DNA of 64,000 nt. Origin: Oscillibacter sp. (GTDB lineage: Bacteria > Bacillota > Clostridia > Oscillospirales > Oscillospiraceae). The translations under genes were made by a program, and so were the position numbers. The stretch lies in assembly GCA_022791135.1 (NCBI GenBank), contig JAAVYM010000001.1, positions 1 through 64,000 of the forward strand, read 5' to 3'. The first letter of the stretch is position 1; the number at the start of each line of letters is the position of its first letter. A model generated the notes under the pieces. It was given only the letters and a program-made list of their open reading frames with translations, was not told the origin of the DNA and ran no database searches. Positions 33,790 through 41,845 of the stretch are shown in pieces.

Positions 33790-33866
33790 GCGTGCCCCGG
33801 GGTCTGGAATGGAACCGCTGGCGGAGGGCTTTGACAGGCTGCACGATGCAAGGGGAATTCGAGGGA

Positions 33867-33895
33867 TTGAAAATTGGATAATTTTGTGATAAAAT
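33867..33895 (+). promoter_or_regulatory. Sigma-A promoter of the ROK-AGE-RpiR operon
   Basis: TTGAAA (33867-33872), 17 bp, TAAAAT (33890-33895). Confidence 0.75.
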
Positions 33896-33897
33896 TA
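33879..33897. promoter_or_regulatory. RpiR-type operator candidate
   Basis: Perfect inverted repeat TAATTTT / AAAATTA with a 5-bp spacer, overlapping the -10 box. AT-rich palindromes of this kind are bound by MurR/RpiR regulators of amino-sugar operons, and an rpiR gene is the third gene of this operon. Confidence 0.5.
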
Positions 33898-33953
33898 CTT
33901 TTATCATTGCCCTTCCCGCCTGCAAATTTATTGTATGGAAAAGGAGTATCGCT

Positions 33954-35336
33954 ATGGAACGATTTGGAATTCACGTGGAGCTGAAGCATGCGCCGTCCCT
34001 GGACCCGGACTTTATCCCCCTGATGCGGTTCAACCGCGCCTTCCTGGCCTCGGCCAAAAAGCCTGTGGGCATTGCCGTGGAGCGCGCCGATGGCCAGATG
34101 GCCTCCTGCCGGACCTTTATCCACGGGACTCCGGAGATGGAGGCTGCCGACCACTACTACATTGAGCGGCTGGTGAAGACCATCCTCTGGATGAAGGGCG
34201 GTTTTAAAATCTACGTCAGCGGCGACGAGGGCGTGTGTGAGTACCTGAAATCTGTGTACTGTGCCGGCGGGCAGCAGGAATTCGACTGGGACTATATGGC
34301 CAGCGTGTTCGAGCACCCCTTCGAGGTGGTGCTGGTGGACGATATCCCCACTGCCAAGGACGCACCCAAGGCTATTGGCGGCCACATGGAAGGCTGCCGC
34401 ATCGGTTTCGATGCCGGCGGGAGCGACCGGAAGGTCTCTGCCGTCGTCGACGGGGAAACCGTCTACTCCGAGGAGGTTGTCTGGTTCCCTAAGACCAACT
34501 CCGACCCGGATTATCACTACGACGGCATCGTCGCCGCCCTGAAGTCCGCCGCGGAGCATATGCCCCGGGTGGACGCCGTGGGCGTCAGCTCTGCCGGCGT
34601 GTTCATCAACAACCGGACCATGAATGCCTCCCTCTTCCTCAAGGTGCCCAAGGAGCTTTATGACAAGAAGGTCAAGGACATCTATATCCGCGCCATCCGG
34701 GATACCTTTGGCAGCGTGCCCTACTGCGTCATCAACGACGGCGACGTCTCTGCCCTGGCCGGGGCCATGAGCCTCAATGACAACAGCGTCCTGGGCATTG
34801 CCATGGGTACCAGCGAGGCTGTGGGCTACGTGGACGAGGAGGGTCGGATTACTGGCTGGCTCAACGAGTTGGCCTTCGTCCCCGTGGACGCCCAGCCGGA
34901 CGCTATGCGGGACGAGTGGAGCGGCGACATCGGCTGCGGCGTGAAGTACTTCTCCCAGGACGGCGTCATCAAGCTGGCTCCCCGGGCGGGCATTGAGCTG
35001 GATGAAAATGCCTCCCCTGCTGAGAAGCTGAAGGCCGTCCAAAAGCTGATGGCAGAAGACGACCCCCGGGCTGCCAAGGTTTACGAGTCCATCGGCGTGT
35101 ACCTGGGCCATACGCTGGCATACTACTTCGACCTCTATGGCTGCCGCCACGTGCTGCTGCTGGGCCGGGTCATGAGCGGCAAGGGCGGCGATCTCATTCT
35201 AGAAACCGCTAAAAACGTGCTGGCCGCCGAGTATCCGGAGCTGGAGGGAAAGATGGTCCCTGAGCTGCCGGACGAGAAATTCCGCCGGGTGGGGCAGTCC
35301 ATGGCCGCAGCCAGCCTGCCGGAGATCAAAGCGTAA
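33954..35336 (+). CDS. ROK-like ASKHA sugar kinase, extended N-terminus
   Basis: 460 aa, much longer than a typical ROK kinase (about 300 aa). The ASKHA fold starts near residue 145: GFDAGGSDRKVSAVVDG (phosphate 1), VGVSSAGVFINNR, VINDGDVSALAGA (catalytic Asp region) and LGIAMGTSEAVGYVDEEG (phosphate 2). The first 140 residues are not kinase-like and I do not recognise them. The CxCGxxGC zinc motif of ROK proteins is not visible. With the epimerase that follows it probably phosphorylates ManNAc/GlcNAc or a related sugar. AAAGGAG precedes the ATG. Confidence 0.82.
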   Translation: MERFGIHVELKHAPSLDPDFIPLMRFNRAFLASAKKPVGIAVERADGQMASCRTFIHGTPEMEAADHYYIERLVKTILWMKGGFKIYVSGDEGVCEYLKSVYCAGGQQEFDWDYMASVFEHPFEVVLVDDIPTAKDAPKAIGGHMEGCRIGFDAGGSDRKVSAVVDGETVYSEEVVWFPKTNSDPDYHYDGIVAALKSAAEHMPRVDAVGVSSAGVFINNRTMNASLFLKVPKELYDKKVKDIYIRAIRDTFGSVPYCVINDGDVSALAGAMSLNDNSVLGIAMGTSEAVGYVDEEGRITGWLNELAFVPVDAQPDAMRDEWSGDIGCGVKYFSQDGVIKLAPRAGIELDENASPAEKLKAVQKLMAEDDPRAAKVYESIGVYLGHTLAYYFDLYGCRHVLLLGRVMSGKGGDLILETAKNVLAAEYPELEGKMVPELPDEKFRRVGQSMAAASLPEIKA

Positions 35337-35349
35337 GGGAGGGAAGTGT

Positions 35350-36552
35350 ATGGACCGGCAAAAACTGCAAGAGGCCCGGACCTGGGTCCGGGGAGAGCTG
35401 GAGCGCTCCGCTGACTTTTGGCTGGAGCACGGCATGGATTCGGAGCACGGCGGTGTCTATACCTGCTTGGACCGTAAGGGCGAGATTTACTCCACCGACA
35501 AGAGCGTGTGGATGCAGGGCCGCTGCGGCTGGATCTTTGCCTTCCTATGCCACAGCTACGGCGTGAAGCAGGCGTGGCTGGACGCGTCCAGAAGCTGCCT
35601 GGACTTTATGGAGGCCCACTGCTTCAACCATGCTTGCGGCGATCGGATGTACTTCACCGTCACCGCCGAGGGTAAGCCTCTGCGCCAGAGGAGGTACTAT
35701 TTTTCCGAGGCCTTCTGTGCCATTGCCAACGCCGAGTATTACGGTGTCACGGGGGACAAGGCCCGGCTGGAGCGGGCGCGGCAGTGCTATGACCTCTACT
35801 GGGATTTGAGCCGGGGAAAGCCGGACCCGGTGGGCATGGGACCCAAGACCATCCCGGAGACCCGGGCGGGCCGGGCCTTCGGCACGCCCATGATCATCCT
35901 GAACGTCACCGGCGTGCTGCTGCGGACGGACCCGGAGCGCAAGAACTTGTATGAGGAGCGGGCGCAGCAGTGTGTGGACGATATCTTCCGCTACCATGTG
36001 AAGCCGGAATTGAAGTGCACCTTGGAGAACGTGGATGTGGATGGAACACCCCGGCTTTACTACACCGAGGGCCGCACAGTGAACCCTGGGCACGACATCG
36101 AGGGCGTTTGGTTTTTGCTGGAACACGCCCAGCGGACGGGAGACAAGGATTTGGTGGTCAAGGCGGCGCAGATGTTTGACTGGGCCATTGAGGCCGGGTG
36201 GGATAAGGAGTACGGCGGGCTGCTGTACTTCACCGATTGCCTGGGCAAGCCTCCGGAGGCATATGAACACGATATGAAGCTCTGGTGGCCCCACAACGAG
36301 ATCCTCATTGCCTCTGTCATGCTCTACCGGGACACCGGGGAGGAGCGCTACCTGGAGTGGTTCTATAAGACGCTGGATTACTGCAAGGCCCACTTTGCCG
36401 ATCCTGAGTTTGGCGAGTGGTACGGCTATTTGCGCCGGGACGGCCTGCCTACCCAGCCCAGCACGAAGGGCAGTACCTTCAAGGGGCCGTTCCACCTGCC
36501 CCGGAGCATGATCCTGGTGGATAAGCTGATCGGCGAGATTTTGGGCGAGTAA
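35350..36552 (+). CDS. N-acylglucosamine 2-epimerase (AGE family)
   Basis: 400 aa, normal for AGE/cellobiose epimerase (alpha6/alpha6 barrel). Conserved His and Trp-rich motifs: DSEHGGVYTCLDRKG, WMQGRCGWIFAFL, PGHDIEGVWFLLEHA and WWPHNEILIASVMLY (catalytic His pair). Interconverts GlcNAc and ManNAc or a related 2-epimer pair. 13-nt gap after the kinase, with GGGAGGGAAGTGT. Context (kinase, RpiR) favours an N-acyl hexosamine over a disaccharide. Confidence 0.92.
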   Translation: MDRQKLQEARTWVRGELERSADFWLEHGMDSEHGGVYTCLDRKGEIYSTDKSVWMQGRCGWIFAFLCHSYGVKQAWLDASRSCLDFMEAHCFNHACGDRMYFTVTAEGKPLRQRRYYFSEAFCAIANAEYYGVTGDKARLERARQCYDLYWDLSRGKPDPVGMGPKTIPETRAGRAFGTPMIILNVTGVLLRTDPERKNLYEERAQQCVDDIFRYHVKPELKCTLENVDVDGTPRLYYTEGRTVNPGHDIEGVWFLLEHAQRTGDKDLVVKAAQMFDWAIEAGWDKEYGGLLYFTDCLGKPPEAYEHDMKLWWPHNEILIASVMLYRDTGEERYLEWFYKTLDYCKAHFADPEFGEWYGYLRRDGLPTQPSTKGSTFKGPFHLPRSMILVDKLIGEILGE

Positions 36553-36585
36553 ACCCCTGCGGACCTCGCGGAAGAAGGGATACCG

Positions 36586-37440
36586 GTGGGAAAGGATATT
36601 ATTGCGATGATGCTCCAGGATTACGAGCGCTTCACCCGCTCGGAGCGGAAGATCGTGGACTACGTGCTGGAGCACCAGGAGGAGACCCAGTATATCAGCA
36701 TCACCGACCTGAGCAGCCAGTGCGGCGTGGCGGTGTCCACGGTGTCCCTGTTCTGCCGGAAGCTGGAGCTGGCGGGGTTCAACGACTTCAAGCTGGAGCT
36801 GGCCCGGGCGGCGTTGCCCGCCCGGGCGGTTTTGGGAGAGCCGGGAGGCGAAATCACGGCGAAGGATCCCCCCGCCACCGTGATGGGTAAGGTGCTGGCC
36901 TCCGCTCAGGACGCGCTGAACAGCGCCTATCACATGTTGTCGGAGCGGGAGGTGGCCCGGGCGGCAGATTTGCTGCGGGGGGCGGGACAGGTGCTTTGCC
37001 TGGGTCAGGGGAACCACTCCGTGGTGGCCCTGGCCGCCTGGGCGCAGTTCTCCACCACGTCCCCCAAATTTAAGACAATTGCGGATTCCCATATGCAAAC
37101 CGTTGCCCTATCCACCCTGGCGAAGGGGGACGCGGTGCTCTACTTCTCCTACTCCGGCGCTACCCATGAGCTGCTAGAGGCCGTGGAGGTCATCCGGAGC
37201 CGGCAGGCCCGGCTGATTCTGGTGACCCGCTACCCCAACTCTCCCGCCAGCGCTTACGCCGATGCGATGCTGCTGTGCGGACCGAATGAGCAGCCCTTTC
37301 AATTTGGGTCCACCTCCGCCATCGTGGCTCAGCTCTACGTGCTGGAGGTGCTGCTCAGCGAGTTTATCCGGCGGAACCCGGAGGAGGCGGAAAATTGCCG
37401 CCAGTCTGTAGGCAAGGCGCTGACTCAAAAATGCGTATGA
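36586..37440 (+). CDS. MurR/RpiR-family transcriptional regulator
   Basis: 284 aa. N-terminal HTH_6 domain (YERFTRSERKIVDYVLEHQ; CGVAVSTVSLFCRKLEL) and a C-terminal SIS domain (about 120-250; VLCLGQGNHSVVALAAW and YFSYSGATHELLEAVEVIR) that binds a phosphosugar. The start is GTG 36586 with AAGGGA 6 nt upstream. As the third gene of the ROK-AGE operon it probably senses a product such as ManNAc-6-P or GlcNAc-6-P and acts at the AT-rich palindrome upstream. Confidence 0.93.
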   Translation: MGKDIIAMMLQDYERFTRSERKIVDYVLEHQEETQYISITDLSSQCGVAVSTVSLFCRKLELAGFNDFKLELARAALPARAVLGEPGGEITAKDPPATVMGKVLASAQDALNSAYHMLSEREVARAADLLRGAGQVLCLGQGNHSVVALAAWAQFSTTSPKFKTIADSHMQTVALSTLAKGDAVLYFSYSGATHELLEAVEVIRSRQARLILVTRYPNSPASAYADAMLLCGPNEQPFQFGSTSAIVAQLYVLEVLLSEFIRRNPEEAENCRQSVGKALTQKCV

Positions 37441-37542
37441 GACGTTTTACGGGAGCGGCGGCGAAAAAGGACTTCCGTACGGTTGGACTGTCCGGCGGTT
37501 ATTCGGAGTTAGAGCATCGGCGCGGAGGGGAGTGTTGAGGAC

Positions 37543-38187
37543 GTGGGCGAGTTTTTTAACCCGGAGAAGGGAATCTGGGCCTGGCTGAGCACGCTGGTGG
37601 ATATCTGCGGACTGTCGATTCTCTGGACGCTTCTCTGCCTGCCGGCCGTCACCGCCGGGCCGGCTACGGCGGCGCTGTATTACGCGGTGGTCAAGTGCGT
37701 CCGGCGGCGGGAGAGCGGGGCCTTTGGGTGCTTTTTCCGGTCCTTCCGGACCAACTTCAAGGTGGGGCTGCTGGCGGGGTTGATTGTGATTCCCTTGGGG
37801 CTGGCGCTGCTGGGCGGATACGCCGTCGTCCGCTGGTATGGGACACGGCTGGGGGGCGGGGCCTATGTGCTTTATGTGGCCTATTACTTCGCGCTGGCGC
37901 TTCCAGCGGGGGTCTTGTGCTGGCTCTTTCCCCTGCTGGGGCGGTTCGACTACCGCGTTGGCGGTCTTTTCCGCACGGCCCTTCAGCTGACGGCTGCCCA
38001 TCTGCCCAGCACGGTGGTGATGGTGCTGCTGACGTTTCAGACCGCTGTATTTTGCATCGAGCGGTGGTGGCCGACGGTGTTTATGCCGGTAACGGCTATG
38101 CTGCTGGTGTCCCTGTTTTCGGAGCGCATTTTCCAAAAGCATTCCCCGGAGCTGGCTGAGGAGGATGCCCAGGAGGAATCAGGCTGA
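37543..38187 (+). CDS. YesL-family (DUF624) membrane protein
   Basis: 214 aa, about five membrane helices. The start MGEFFNPEKGIWAWLSTLVD and the segment TLLCLPAVTAGPATAALYYA are DUF624 hallmarks. YesL proteins commonly sit beside carbohydrate ABC transporters and two-component systems; role unknown. GTG start with GGAGGGGAG about 10 nt upstream. The 102-nt gap after rpiR shows no terminator, so it probably belongs to the amino-sugar operon. Confidence 0.87.
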   Translation: MGEFFNPEKGIWAWLSTLVDICGLSILWTLLCLPAVTAGPATAALYYAVVKCVRRRESGAFGCFFRSFRTNFKVGLLAGLIVIPLGLALLGGYAVVRWYGTRLGGGAYVLYVAYYFALALPAGVLCWLFPLLGRFDYRVGGLFRTALQLTAAHLPSTVVMVLLTFQTAVFCIERWWPTVFMPVTAMLLVSLFSERIFQKHSPELAEEDAQEESG

Positions 38188-38293
38188 GGGATTTTTTGTC
38201 TTATGGGCTGGGGCGTACCGCCCCGATATTGGCATGGCCAGCGACACAATCTGTGGAAGCTTAGCGGGCCTGCCATGCCGGAGGGACAGTGAA

Positions 38294-38325
38294 AGCGGGG
38301 GCAATGGTTCATTGCCCGCTTTTTC
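38294..38325 (+). terminator. Intrinsic terminator downstream of yesL
   Basis: AGCGG..GCAATG / CATTGC CCGCT stem with a 3-nt loop and a 2-nt bulge, then TTTTTCTTTT. About 105 nt separate the yesL stop and this stem, including a GGGGCG/CGCCCC hairpin (38213-38227), so a structured 3' UTR or small RNA is possible. Confidence 0.8.
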
Positions 38326-38425
38326 TTTTCTGGTCTTGAAAGGCACGGTCTTGTTTGACAGTTTTTGCTGGAGGGACGGTTTTTCTGGGGCCTGTTTTGC
38401 TGCGCTGCGCGCGGAGGAAGGAAAT

Positions 38426-38887
38426 ATGGAGCTAAGAGACTACAAATCCTCGGATTGCCCGGCATTGGCGGAATTGTTCTATCACACCGTGCATACGGTG
38501 AATGCCGGGGATTATTCGGAGGAGCAGCGAAACGCCTGGGCAGACGGCCAAGTGGACCTGGCGGAATGGGACCGCTCTCTCTGCGCTCATATCGCCGTTG
38601 TGGCTGAGGAGAACGGACAGATCGTGGGCTTTGGGGACGCCGATCCCACCGGCTACTTGGACCGGCTGTACGTTCACAAGGACTTCCAGGGGCGGGGCGT
38701 TGCCTCTGCAATCTGCGCCGCTTTGGAAAGCGCTGTGGATGCCGGACGGATCGTCACCCACGCGTCCATCACGGCCCGGCCGTTTTTTGAGGGCCGGGGG
38801 TATCAGGTGGTCCGGGAACAGCAGGTTCTGCGGCACGGAGTTTTCTTGAAAAATTACGTCATGGAAAAGCGCCTTGCGCCGCCCTGA
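38426..38887 (+). CDS. GNAT-family N-acetyltransferase
   Basis: 153 aa. GNAT motif A LDRLYVHKDFQGRGVASAIC (acetyl-CoA pyrophosphate loop QGRGVA) and the B region ITARPFFEGRGYQVVREQQV are clear. Substrate unknown. GGAGGAAGGAAAT precedes the ATG; the long upstream frame is not coding. A TTGACA at 38355-38360 lacks a matching -10. Confidence 0.92.
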   Translation: MELRDYKSSDCPALAELFYHTVHTVNAGDYSEEQRNAWADGQVDLAEWDRSLCAHIAVVAEENGQIVGFGDADPTGYLDRLYVHKDFQGRGVASAICAALESAVDAGRIVTHASITARPFFEGRGYQVVREQQVLRHGVFLKNYVMEKRLAPP

Positions 38888-38943
38888 CGGATTCCGCAGG
38901 GAAGTACACCTCACAAAATGCCTGTTATTGGGCAGAAAATGCC

Positions 38944-38972
38944 GTTGCTCCGGCAGGAAAAAAGGAGTAAGA
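38944..38972 (+). promoter_or_regulatory. Candidate sigma-A promoter of alr
   Basis: TTGCTC (38944-38949), 17 bp, TAAGAT (38967-38972), 30 nt before the alr ATG. Confidence 0.45.
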
Positions 38973-39002
38973 TACCGGCATCAGCTTTATGGGAGGGATT
39001 TT

Positions 39003-40178
39003 ATGAATGCCGTCTTGGACGCCCACTGCTGGGCGGAGATCGACTTGGATGCCCTGGTACACAATTTTCGCCTTATCCAGCAGCGGGCAGGGACTGCTGC
39101 CGTCTGCGCTGTGGTGAAGGCCGACGCCTATGGGCACGGGGACAGTATCACGGCCAGGACGCTGGCAGAGGCGGGCGCCGCGTGGTTCGCAGTGTCCTCC
39201 CTGGCGGAGGCCAGGCATCTGCGCAGGGGCGGTATCGTGCAGCCGATCCTGATCCTGGGCATGACCCGTCCGGAGTGCGCGGCGGAGCTGGCAGGGGAGG
39301 GCGTTGTTCAGGCCATCTACAGCCCGGAGTATGCCAGGGCCTTGTCCATGTCGGCGGAGTCCGCTGGGGTGGTTGTGGAGGGCCACCTGAAAATCGACAC
39401 AGGCATGGGCCGCATTGGCTTCGGCGCCCGCCGGGACCCGGAGTCCGCCGCTGCCGCGGCGCTGGAGTGCCGGAGGCTGAAAGGGCTGAACATTACCGGT
39501 GCGTTTCAGCACTTTTCCGTGGCGGACTCCCTGTCGGCGGAGGATGTCCTCTACACTGAGGAGCAATATACCCTGTTTCGCTGGGTGGTGGAGCGGCTGG
39601 AGTCGGCGGGACCGCTGAAAACCCTGCACTGCTCCAACTCCGCCGGGCTGGCCGGGCATCCGGAGTGGAGCTGCGGCATGGTCCGGGCGGGCGTGATCCT
39701 CTATGGCCAGGACCCCAGCGACGAGGTGCGCTTTCCGGGATTGCGGCCTGTGATGACCGTGAAGTCTGTGGTCAGCCAGGTGAAGGACCTGGCTCCCGGA
39801 GACTGCGTGGGCTATGGCCGGACCTATACGGCGGAGCGGCCTCTGCGGGCGGCGACCCTTTGCTGCGGCTACGCCGACGGGTATCCCAGGCTGTTGTCCA
39901 ACCTGGGCACGGCTGCGATCTGCGGCAAGGCTGCGCCGGTGATTGGCCGGGTGAGCATGGACCAAGTCGTGGTGGACGCCTCCGCCATCCCCGAGGCTGC
40001 CGCCGGAGACGAGGCGGTGCTCCTGGGCGAGGCCCCGGCGGACAGCTTTGCCCAGGCGGCGGCGAAGTCGGGGACCATCTCCTATGAGCTGCTTTGCGCT
40101 GTGGCCCGTCGGGTGCCCCGGGTCTACTTCCGGGGCGGCAAGGTAGTTGGGGTTCTGGATTATCTGGCACAGGAGTAA
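39003..40178 (+). CDS. alr: Alanine racemase
   Basis: 391 aa PLP enzyme making D-alanine for peptidoglycan. The PLP lysine is in VVKADAYGHG (about 37-46). Further motifs are HLKIDTGMGRIGFG, the NSAG segment, GYADGYPR and VGRVSMDQ-like IGRVSMDQVVVD. The catalytic Tyr is in the C-terminal domain (GYGRTYTAERPL). ATG 39003 with GGGAGGGATTTT; the longer frame is a read-through of non-coding sequence. Confidence 0.97.
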   Translation: MNAVLDAHCWAEIDLDALVHNFRLIQQRAGTAAVCAVVKADAYGHGDSITARTLAEAGAAWFAVSSLAEARHLRRGGIVQPILILGMTRPECAAELAGEGVVQAIYSPEYARALSMSAESAGVVVEGHLKIDTGMGRIGFGARRDPESAAAAALECRRLKGLNITGAFQHFSVADSLSAEDVLYTEEQYTLFRWVVERLESAGPLKTLHCSNSAGLAGHPEWSCGMVRAGVILYGQDPSDEVRFPGLRPVMTVKSVVSQVKDLAPGDCVGYGRTYTAERPLRAATLCCGYADGYPRLLSNLGTAAICGKAAPVIGRVSMDQVVVDASAIPEAAAGDEAVLLGEAPADSFAQAAAKSGTISYELLCAVARRVPRVYFRGGKVVGVLDYLAQE

Positions 40179-40186
40179 AAAGGGCC

Positions 40187-40215
40187 TTGACGGATGGTGG
40201 TTTCCGTGCTATCAT
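40187..40215 (+). promoter_or_regulatory. Sigma-A promoter of the TM1266-ABC unit
   Basis: TTGACG (40187-40192), 17 bp, TATCAT (40210-40215), directly behind the alr stop. Confidence 0.65.
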
Positions 40216-40221
40216 CCTTTT

Positions 40222-40420
40222 CAGCAAGCTTGTCCCCGGGAAGTATTTCTGACCGGAGGACTCAATGTCATCCATCGATCTGGCGGCAAGGTATTTCCGC
40301 GCCGTAAGAGGAGAGCGGGACACGGAAATGGATTTCCGGGTCTTATCCAGCTGTGGCTTTACGGCCCCTCTGCCGCCAGGCAGGGGGGCTTTACTTTGCT
40401 TAAAAGGAGGGAAGACTCTT
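40222..40420 (+). promoter_or_regulatory. About 200-nt leader with attenuator-like hairpin
   Basis: The leader ends in CCCCTCTGCC / GGCAGGGGGG (40368-40390 region) followed by CTTTACTTTGCTT, an imperfect intrinsic terminator directly before the AAAGGAGGG ribosome site. Such a layout suggests attenuation or a riboswitch, but I match no known aptamer. Complication: GGAGG at 40254-40258 precedes an in-frame ATG at 40265 that reads through to the TM1266 gene, so part of this could be translated. Confidence 0.4.
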
Positions 40421-40675
40421 ATGGAGACTCGCGTTGCCGTCCTGGCGGTCATCGTCCGGGAGGCAGATTCTGTGGCGGCGTTGAACGCGCTGCTGCACCA
40501 GTATGAGAGCGCTGTTATTGGCCGGATGGGCGTTCCCTGCCGGGAGAGGGGAATCCGCCTGATCAGTGTGGCCCTGGATGCCCCGGCGGATGTTATCTCC
40601 GCCCTGTCCGGGAAGATTGGGCGGCTGCCCGGCGTAACGGCGAAAACGGTTTACGCGCCCCCAACTTTCTCATAA
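40421..40675 (+). CDS. TM1266-type iron-only hydrogenase system putative regulator
   Basis: 84 aa ferredoxin-fold/ACT-like small protein. METRVAVLAVIVREADSVAA, then ESAVIGRMGVPCRERGIRLI, and ISALSGKIGRLPGVTAKTVY match the TM1266 family, named for its linkage to [FeFe]-hydrogenase maturation genes. Here it sits ahead of an ABC importer instead of hydE/F/G. AAAGGAGGGAAGACTCTT precedes ATG 40421; an in-frame ATG at 40265 with its own GGAGG would give a 136-aa form. Confidence 0.87.
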   Translation: METRVAVLAVIVREADSVAALNALLHQYESAVIGRMGVPCRERGIRLISVALDAPADVISALSGKIGRLPGVTAKTVYAPPTFS

Positions 40676-40689
40676 AAAATAGGCAAAAA

Positions 40690-40742
40690 ACGTTCGCGCG
40701 CCCTGGCAGTCTGGTGAACAACCGGACCGGAGCGACAGAAAC
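40690..40742 (+). ncRNA. Conserved structured RNA motif, copy B (unknown family)
   Basis: Ungapped match to 3495-3547. Apical hairpin GTCTGG (40709-40714) / CCGGAC (40722-40727) with a 7-nt loop. The C-G pair of copy A is T-A here, a compensatory change. 3' GGAGCGAC is conserved. It fills the gap between the TM1266 gene (14 nt after its stop) and the GGAGG of the lipoprotein gene (14 nt after the motif). Confidence 0.5.
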
Positions 40743-40765
40743 GAAACAACTGTTTGGAGGAAACG

Positions 40766-41845
40766 ATGATGAAAGTTTTGAAGACCCTGGCACTGGTTCT
40801 GGCGCTGCTGCTGACCCTATCTGCATGTGGTGTAATCCGCGGCAACGATGGCTCCACAGAGCCGGTGGGCGGCTCCGCCCCGGCGGAGGAGGCAGATGGG
40901 CAGACAGCGCAGGCGCCTTTGGATACTTCCGCGGATGAGATGCATGAGGAGTTCCCCCTTCTGATTGGGGCGCTGAAAGGCCCCACGGCGATGGGAATGG
41001 TGAAGATGATGGAGTGGAAGTCGGTGCTGGCGTCCGTTGGCGTGTGGTATTTCCAATTGGCGGGTTCCGCCGATGAGCTGACCCCCAAGCTCATCAAGGG
41101 GGAATTGGACATCATCTGTGTTCCCGCGAATTTGGCTGCGGTGCTGTACAACAAAACGGAGGGCCAGATTGTCACCCTGGCTGTCAACACCCTGGGCGTT
41201 CTCTACGTCATGGAAAACGGCGGGGAAAGTGTTCAGTCCATGGCGGACCTGAAGGGCAAGACCCTCGTCGCCGCTGGGAAGGGGTCTACGCCGGAGTTTA
41301 GCCTCCGCTATCTGCTGGAACAAAACGGGTTGGATCTGGACAAGGATGTGACAGTCGAGTGGAAGTCCGAGCATGCCGAATGCGTCGCCGCCCTGGCGGC
41401 GGGAACGGCGGATTTGGCCCTGCTGCCGCAGCCCTTCGTCACCGTGGCTCAGGGGAAGCTGGAAAATCTCCGGGTGGCCCTGGATCTGACGGCAGAATGG
41501 GATGCGCTGGACAATGGCTCCGCCATGATTACCGGCGTGGCGGTGGCCCGGCGGGATTATGTGGAGAAGAACCCGGAGTTGATCGAGGAATTTCTGACGG
41601 AGTATGCCAAGTCTGTCGAGTGGGTGAATGAGAACGTCGCTGAGGCGGCGGAGCTGGTGGTGCAGAATGGCATCGTGGAAAGCTCCGCCGTCGCGGAAAA
41701 GGCCCTGCCCCAGTGCAACATCGTTTGCCTCACCGGGCAGGAGATGTTCGAAAAGCTCTCCGGCTATCTCCAGGTGCTGGCGCAAGCAAATCCGGAGTCC
41801 GTGGGCGGCGAGCTGCCAAGAGACGACTTTTTCTATGGAATTTAA
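40766..41845 (+). CDS. NMT1/THI5-like ABC transporter substrate-binding lipoprotein
   Basis: 359 aa. Type II signal peptide with lipobox LSACG, an acidic/Gly linker, then an NMT1/SsuA-like two-lobe domain (LLIGALKGPTAMGMVKM; DLKGKTLVAAGKGSTPEFSL; PQPFVTVAQGKL). Relatives bind thiamine precursors (HMP), taurine/sulfonates or other small nitrogenous compounds. ATG 40766 or 40769 follows GGAGG. Partner permease overlaps by 11 nt. No TPP riboswitch is seen upstream, so a thiamine link is not supported. Confidence 0.92.
   Translation: MMKVLKTLALVLALLLTLSACGVIRGNDGSTEPVGGSAPAEEADGQTAQAPLDTSADEMHEEFPLLIGALKGPTAMGMVKMMEWKSVLASVGVWYFQLAGSADELTPKLIKGELDIICVPANLAAVLYNKTEGQIVTLAVNTLGVLYVMENGGESVQSMADLKGKTLVAAGKGSTPEFSLRYLLEQNGLDLDKDVTVEWKSEHAECVAALAAGTADLALLPQPFVTVAQGKLENLRVALDLTAEWDALDNGSAMITGVAVARRDYVEKNPELIEEFLTEYAKSVEWVNENVAEAAELVVQNGIVESSAVAEKALPQCNIVCLTGQEMFEKLSGYLQVLAQANPESVGGELPRDDFFYGI

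Noticed and set aside
40676-40765. TPP riboswitch before the NMT1 importer
   Set aside because: No CTGAGA or other THI-box core; sequence instead is RNA motif B.
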